A DNA stretch of 64,000 nt from Capitulum mitella (taxonomy: Eukaryota; Arthropoda; Thecostraca; Pollicipedomorpha; Pollicipedidae), in contig CP099849.1 in NCBI GenBank assembly GCA_030062745.1, positions 16,739,307 through 16,803,306 on the forward strand. The letters are read 5' to 3'. Numbering within the stretch: position 1 is the first letter of the stretch; each line of letters starts with the position of its first letter. The translations under genes and the position numbers were made by a program. The notes beneath the pieces were generated by a model. It saw only the letters and a program-made list of their open reading frames with translations, ran no database searches and was not told where the DNA came from. Below are positions 60,944 through 64,000 of the stretch, piece by piece.

Positions 60944-62020
60944 CACCAGATGTCCGATCCGGCCGGATACCCGGCCGGATGTTAGAGATTATTCGAGATC
61001 CGGTATCCCACCGAATATTTCTGTGATTCGGCTGGATGTCGCCGGATATTTGGCCTTGCGGTGTACGATCAAGACGTTGTTCTAATGACTACGTACAAAC
61101 CCGTTTCAGGAGATATGTGCCTTGTTATACTAGACTGTGGAATGTAACTAGCAGCTCCAAGGTCTGTCTGGATCACCAATTTTCCGTCTTAGTTCGGGAG
61201 TGTTGAGACATATTTTGCAAGAGTGGAACACAAGCTCAGAACTGTGAAACAATAGTCAGGATGTGCTCAGCAGCCCATTTTGTGGCGTATTATCTTTCTT
61301 TTTTCAAAACTTTTTTCGTCTTTCCTAAATTTCCTGATACAAATGCATTAAGGAGCAATATACTTCAAGGGACATATCTAGTAATAATAAAGAATGCGTC
61401 TCAAACCAGGTATTCTAGTTCTACGAAGGCGCTCTTATGGCATTCTGCGTGTTCTGGAGCCTTTGTCTATGGGTGTAATCTCTGCAGGCTTGCGGAAGAC
61501 ATGTCCCCCGCATTTTTAAAAAAATGGTGATTTATCCCCCTAATTTCCAAGGCATCATATAGGTATTTCCTATTGGCGACACAATCTGTTAAACTTTGAA
61601 ATCCAACAAAAGGACTTTCAACCTTACGTTGTCATTCAGCGCCCGAAAAAGTGGTTTCTACCCCCCGCCCGACCTGTTCTTGGTAGACTGAAGCCAGCAT
61701 GTCCCCAGTCCCGCCCCCAGTTTCTGAACTGTGGTTACACCCATGCTTTTGCTTGCCGTGAGAGACGGTAGGCTCCGTTTTGATTGTTGTGTTTTTCATT
61801 TATTTATCTTTCATAAAGAAACCTATGAAAACCTCACAGCAAGTGTATGGATTAAGTGGCGATTCGCAAACTAATATTTTTCATTCAACATTTTTTCAGT
61901 TTTCCATATTTTTTCTTTTTCATTCAGTGTTTTTCGTTCCGTTTTTCAGTAAAAATAATGAATAAAAATAGGTAAGCATAATATCCGGTATCCGGCCGGA
62001 TCAAAAACCCTGATCTGGTG
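60944..62020. mobile_element. ~1.08 kb element with subterminal CCGGCCGGAT motifs
   Basis: The left end CACCAGAT (60944-60951) and the inverted right end ATCTGGTG (62013-62020) bound a pair of perfect 16-bp inverted motifs, GATCCGGCCGGATACC at 60956-60971 and its complement at 61987-62002. More GGATATTTGGCC/ATCCGGTATCC words cluster near the left end. This layout is seen in some invertebrate hAT-type elements. No convincing target duplication was found and the interior encodes nothing recognisable. Confidence 0.6.
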
Positions 62021-64000
62021 AATCCTAGGCACGAGTATCTGGTAAACGAGATGTCGAACAGCCATTCGAATGGCATATTTATAATCAGCGTCTGCAGTTC
62101 TATTGCACGAGCATGAAAACAACAAAAAAACGGCCACTCCTTTACTGAGTATGCAATGCGATGATGGTTTTCATAGGCGGGAAGTGCATAGCTCAATTTG
62201 AGACGATGCATGTCTGAATGGGTCTCATGCGTTGCATTACTACGGCACTCCAAGGTGAGTTGCACGGCCGCTGACCAGCCAACAGGCAGCCACCGCTAAC
62301 TGCCGTGTATGGGCGATTGGATGTGCAGTTTCGTTACGGGTATAGCGCATGGAGAAAGCAGCATGCACCAGTTTGAGATCCCGCCCTTCTGCACCGGATT
62401 GATAGTCTATCGTATTTAACACCATCTACCTGTGTGTTGTACGGTGGCCCACTGGTCGCCAAATCCTCAGTCGCGTCACGGCGGTCGCTGCAGTCAAATT
62501 GCCGTTGTCACTGCTTTTCGGACCGGAGCGTTCTACCTGGTTTACATAGCTTTAGTACCACCATTATCATTCGAACGATATCATCTGCCTTCCGCTGAAT
62601 CGGTGACTGGATGTGACGCTGCGGCTGAAATGCGTGACGTCATAACAAGCGGCTGAGTCGGCTGCCGAGCATGCAAGCTGAATCGACAGAAGAATCGGTC
62701 GCTGAATTCGACCATGACAAGCCAGTTGTGAACGGGCTTTAAGAGTAACTCGTCCTTCGGCCTCGCTTGTAATTGTAAAAACGAATACCAAAAACAGGAC
62801 GAATCGCGAGACGGTAAAACTAAAAGCAACAACAAATCAACACTGAGGGTCACCATGAAGAGTTTAGATAACCATGTCCTGCCATATTTGTTTGCATTGT
62901 TCAGGATTTTAGCATGACACTTCCAGGTGAAAGTTGCAATTAACAAATCTGCCATGGTATGTATGTGCAAGACCAGTTCATGGCTGTGCACCTTATTTGG
63001 TCAGCTCAATACCGCGTAAGTACGGCCTGAAACCAGCTGATGCAACTGCAGACGGAGACAGCAGATGGTTTAGAAGGTCCTGTTAACAACATATTTTTCA
63101 TGTTTTATCCACGGTTTTGCACAGGATCGATAACATCGCTTCTCCAGTTCTGGCAAGTTAAATCTGCAAAAGTCGGTTCATTCGGTGTAAATTCGTCGTG
63201 AGATTACAAACTCTAGCCAAGCATCATCCGTTCTCTTCAGATTCTCGAAATTACTGTTTAGGTTCGTCACCGTTTTCCTATTCAAGCTTCCTTAAATTGT
63301 GATGGAAAAAATGGCCCATAATACCGCAGACTGATGAGTCTGATTTGGTTTCTGAGTTTAACTCTGTCTAACGCTCACCTTTCGTAAATACTTTTCTCAA
63401 GATGTGTTGAAATTATCAAGGTATTTTACTATTGCATGACAAGAATACAATGAAGCGTAAATGAGCCACATCATTTTTGCTTACACTTAGGCAATGCCTG
63501 CTCCAAAGCATCCAGCAGTATTTAAGCCCTGATCGACTCTTGATTGGGCCGGCTGCGCTGGCCTTGGAAGGACACCGAGCAGCGGACACATCAGAGTGGA
63601 CCCACAAGCAAGCACAATAGTAGGCACAGTCCACAGTCTCCGACTTTTACAGCTGCCAGTAGCAGCGACGTCCTTGTTTTTTTGGGGCGGGCCATGACAC
63701 GTGCAGTTTTCTCTTCCTCAGACACATCTGTGCCTTAACGGAGACTTCACTGAAACCACCACTCATCATTAATGCCCAGATGAGATCATTGTGTATGGTA
63801 GGACGACTCGATGCAGAATGCTAGCTGATAGCAACTGATTTAACCGGTAGCTTAAATTTCCATACGTTACAACTGCAGCTCACCCCTGTCGGATAAGTTT
63901 GTGTAGTTTGTGTCCCTCCTCAGTCGTTTTTCTTAGGCTCTTGGCGGGAGGCTGACATCATGAGCGCGGCATTTGCTCTAGCTAACTTAACATATTTTAC
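62021..64000. other. Single-copy DNA, nothing recognised
   Basis: Ordinary-composition DNA to the window end. The minus-strand frame 62581-62991 (136 residues) has no recognised domain. Confidence 0.4.

Overview
This window looks like non-coding, repeat-rich nuclear DNA from an animal. I could not recognise a single protein-coding gene, rRNA or tRNA in it. No open stretch matches a protein family I know. The longest open frames either run through tandem repeats, where unit length and lack of stops explain them, or lie in very GC-rich blocks where stop codons are rare. Arrays of the pentamer TTAGG/GGTTA near 15.7-15.96 kb fit an arthropod, since TTAGG is the arthropod telomere unit. The mixture of CpG-rich islands, GC-rich minisatellites and small DNA transposons would suit a crustacean, but that is only an inference.

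Three things make up the recognisable content. First, several families of short non-autonomous DNA transposons: (a) a hAT-like MITE with three copies (3616-4053, 14131-14792, and 16680-17099 reversed), each with near-matching 8-bp target duplications, one of them split by a different hAT-like MITE (14420-14689); (b) a 1.1-1.2 kb TTAA-flanked element with two full copies (36601-37740; 49975-51181 reversed) and a 5'-end fragment (6352-6839); (c) a MITE with CATGAC-type inverted ends and an internal ~42-bp tandem repeat (13153-13624 and 17644-17915); (d) a 1.1 kb element with subterminal GATCCGGCCGGATACC motifs (60944-62020). Second, at least a dozen tandem arrays with periods from 2 to 206 bp, including GC-rich minisatellites of 10, 19, 24, 27/28, 35, 38, 43 and 71 bp. 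Third, GC/CpG-rich islands (about 0.7-1.3, 8.4-8.95, 11.1-12.0, 20.0-20.5, 23.2-23.8, 31.25-31.6, 33.3-35.4, 44.0-45.6 and 52.0-52.5 kb) set in AT-richer DNA.

Several strong inverted repeats also stand out: a cluster of overlapping, mutually exclusive hairpins at 28297-28402, and a near-perfect 19-bp stem with a 4-nt loop at 59687-59728. No operon, gene cluster or defence system is present. The biology that can be read here is transposon decay, nested insertion and repeat birth. The rest is single-copy sequence in which I see nothing I can name, and this is stated by region.
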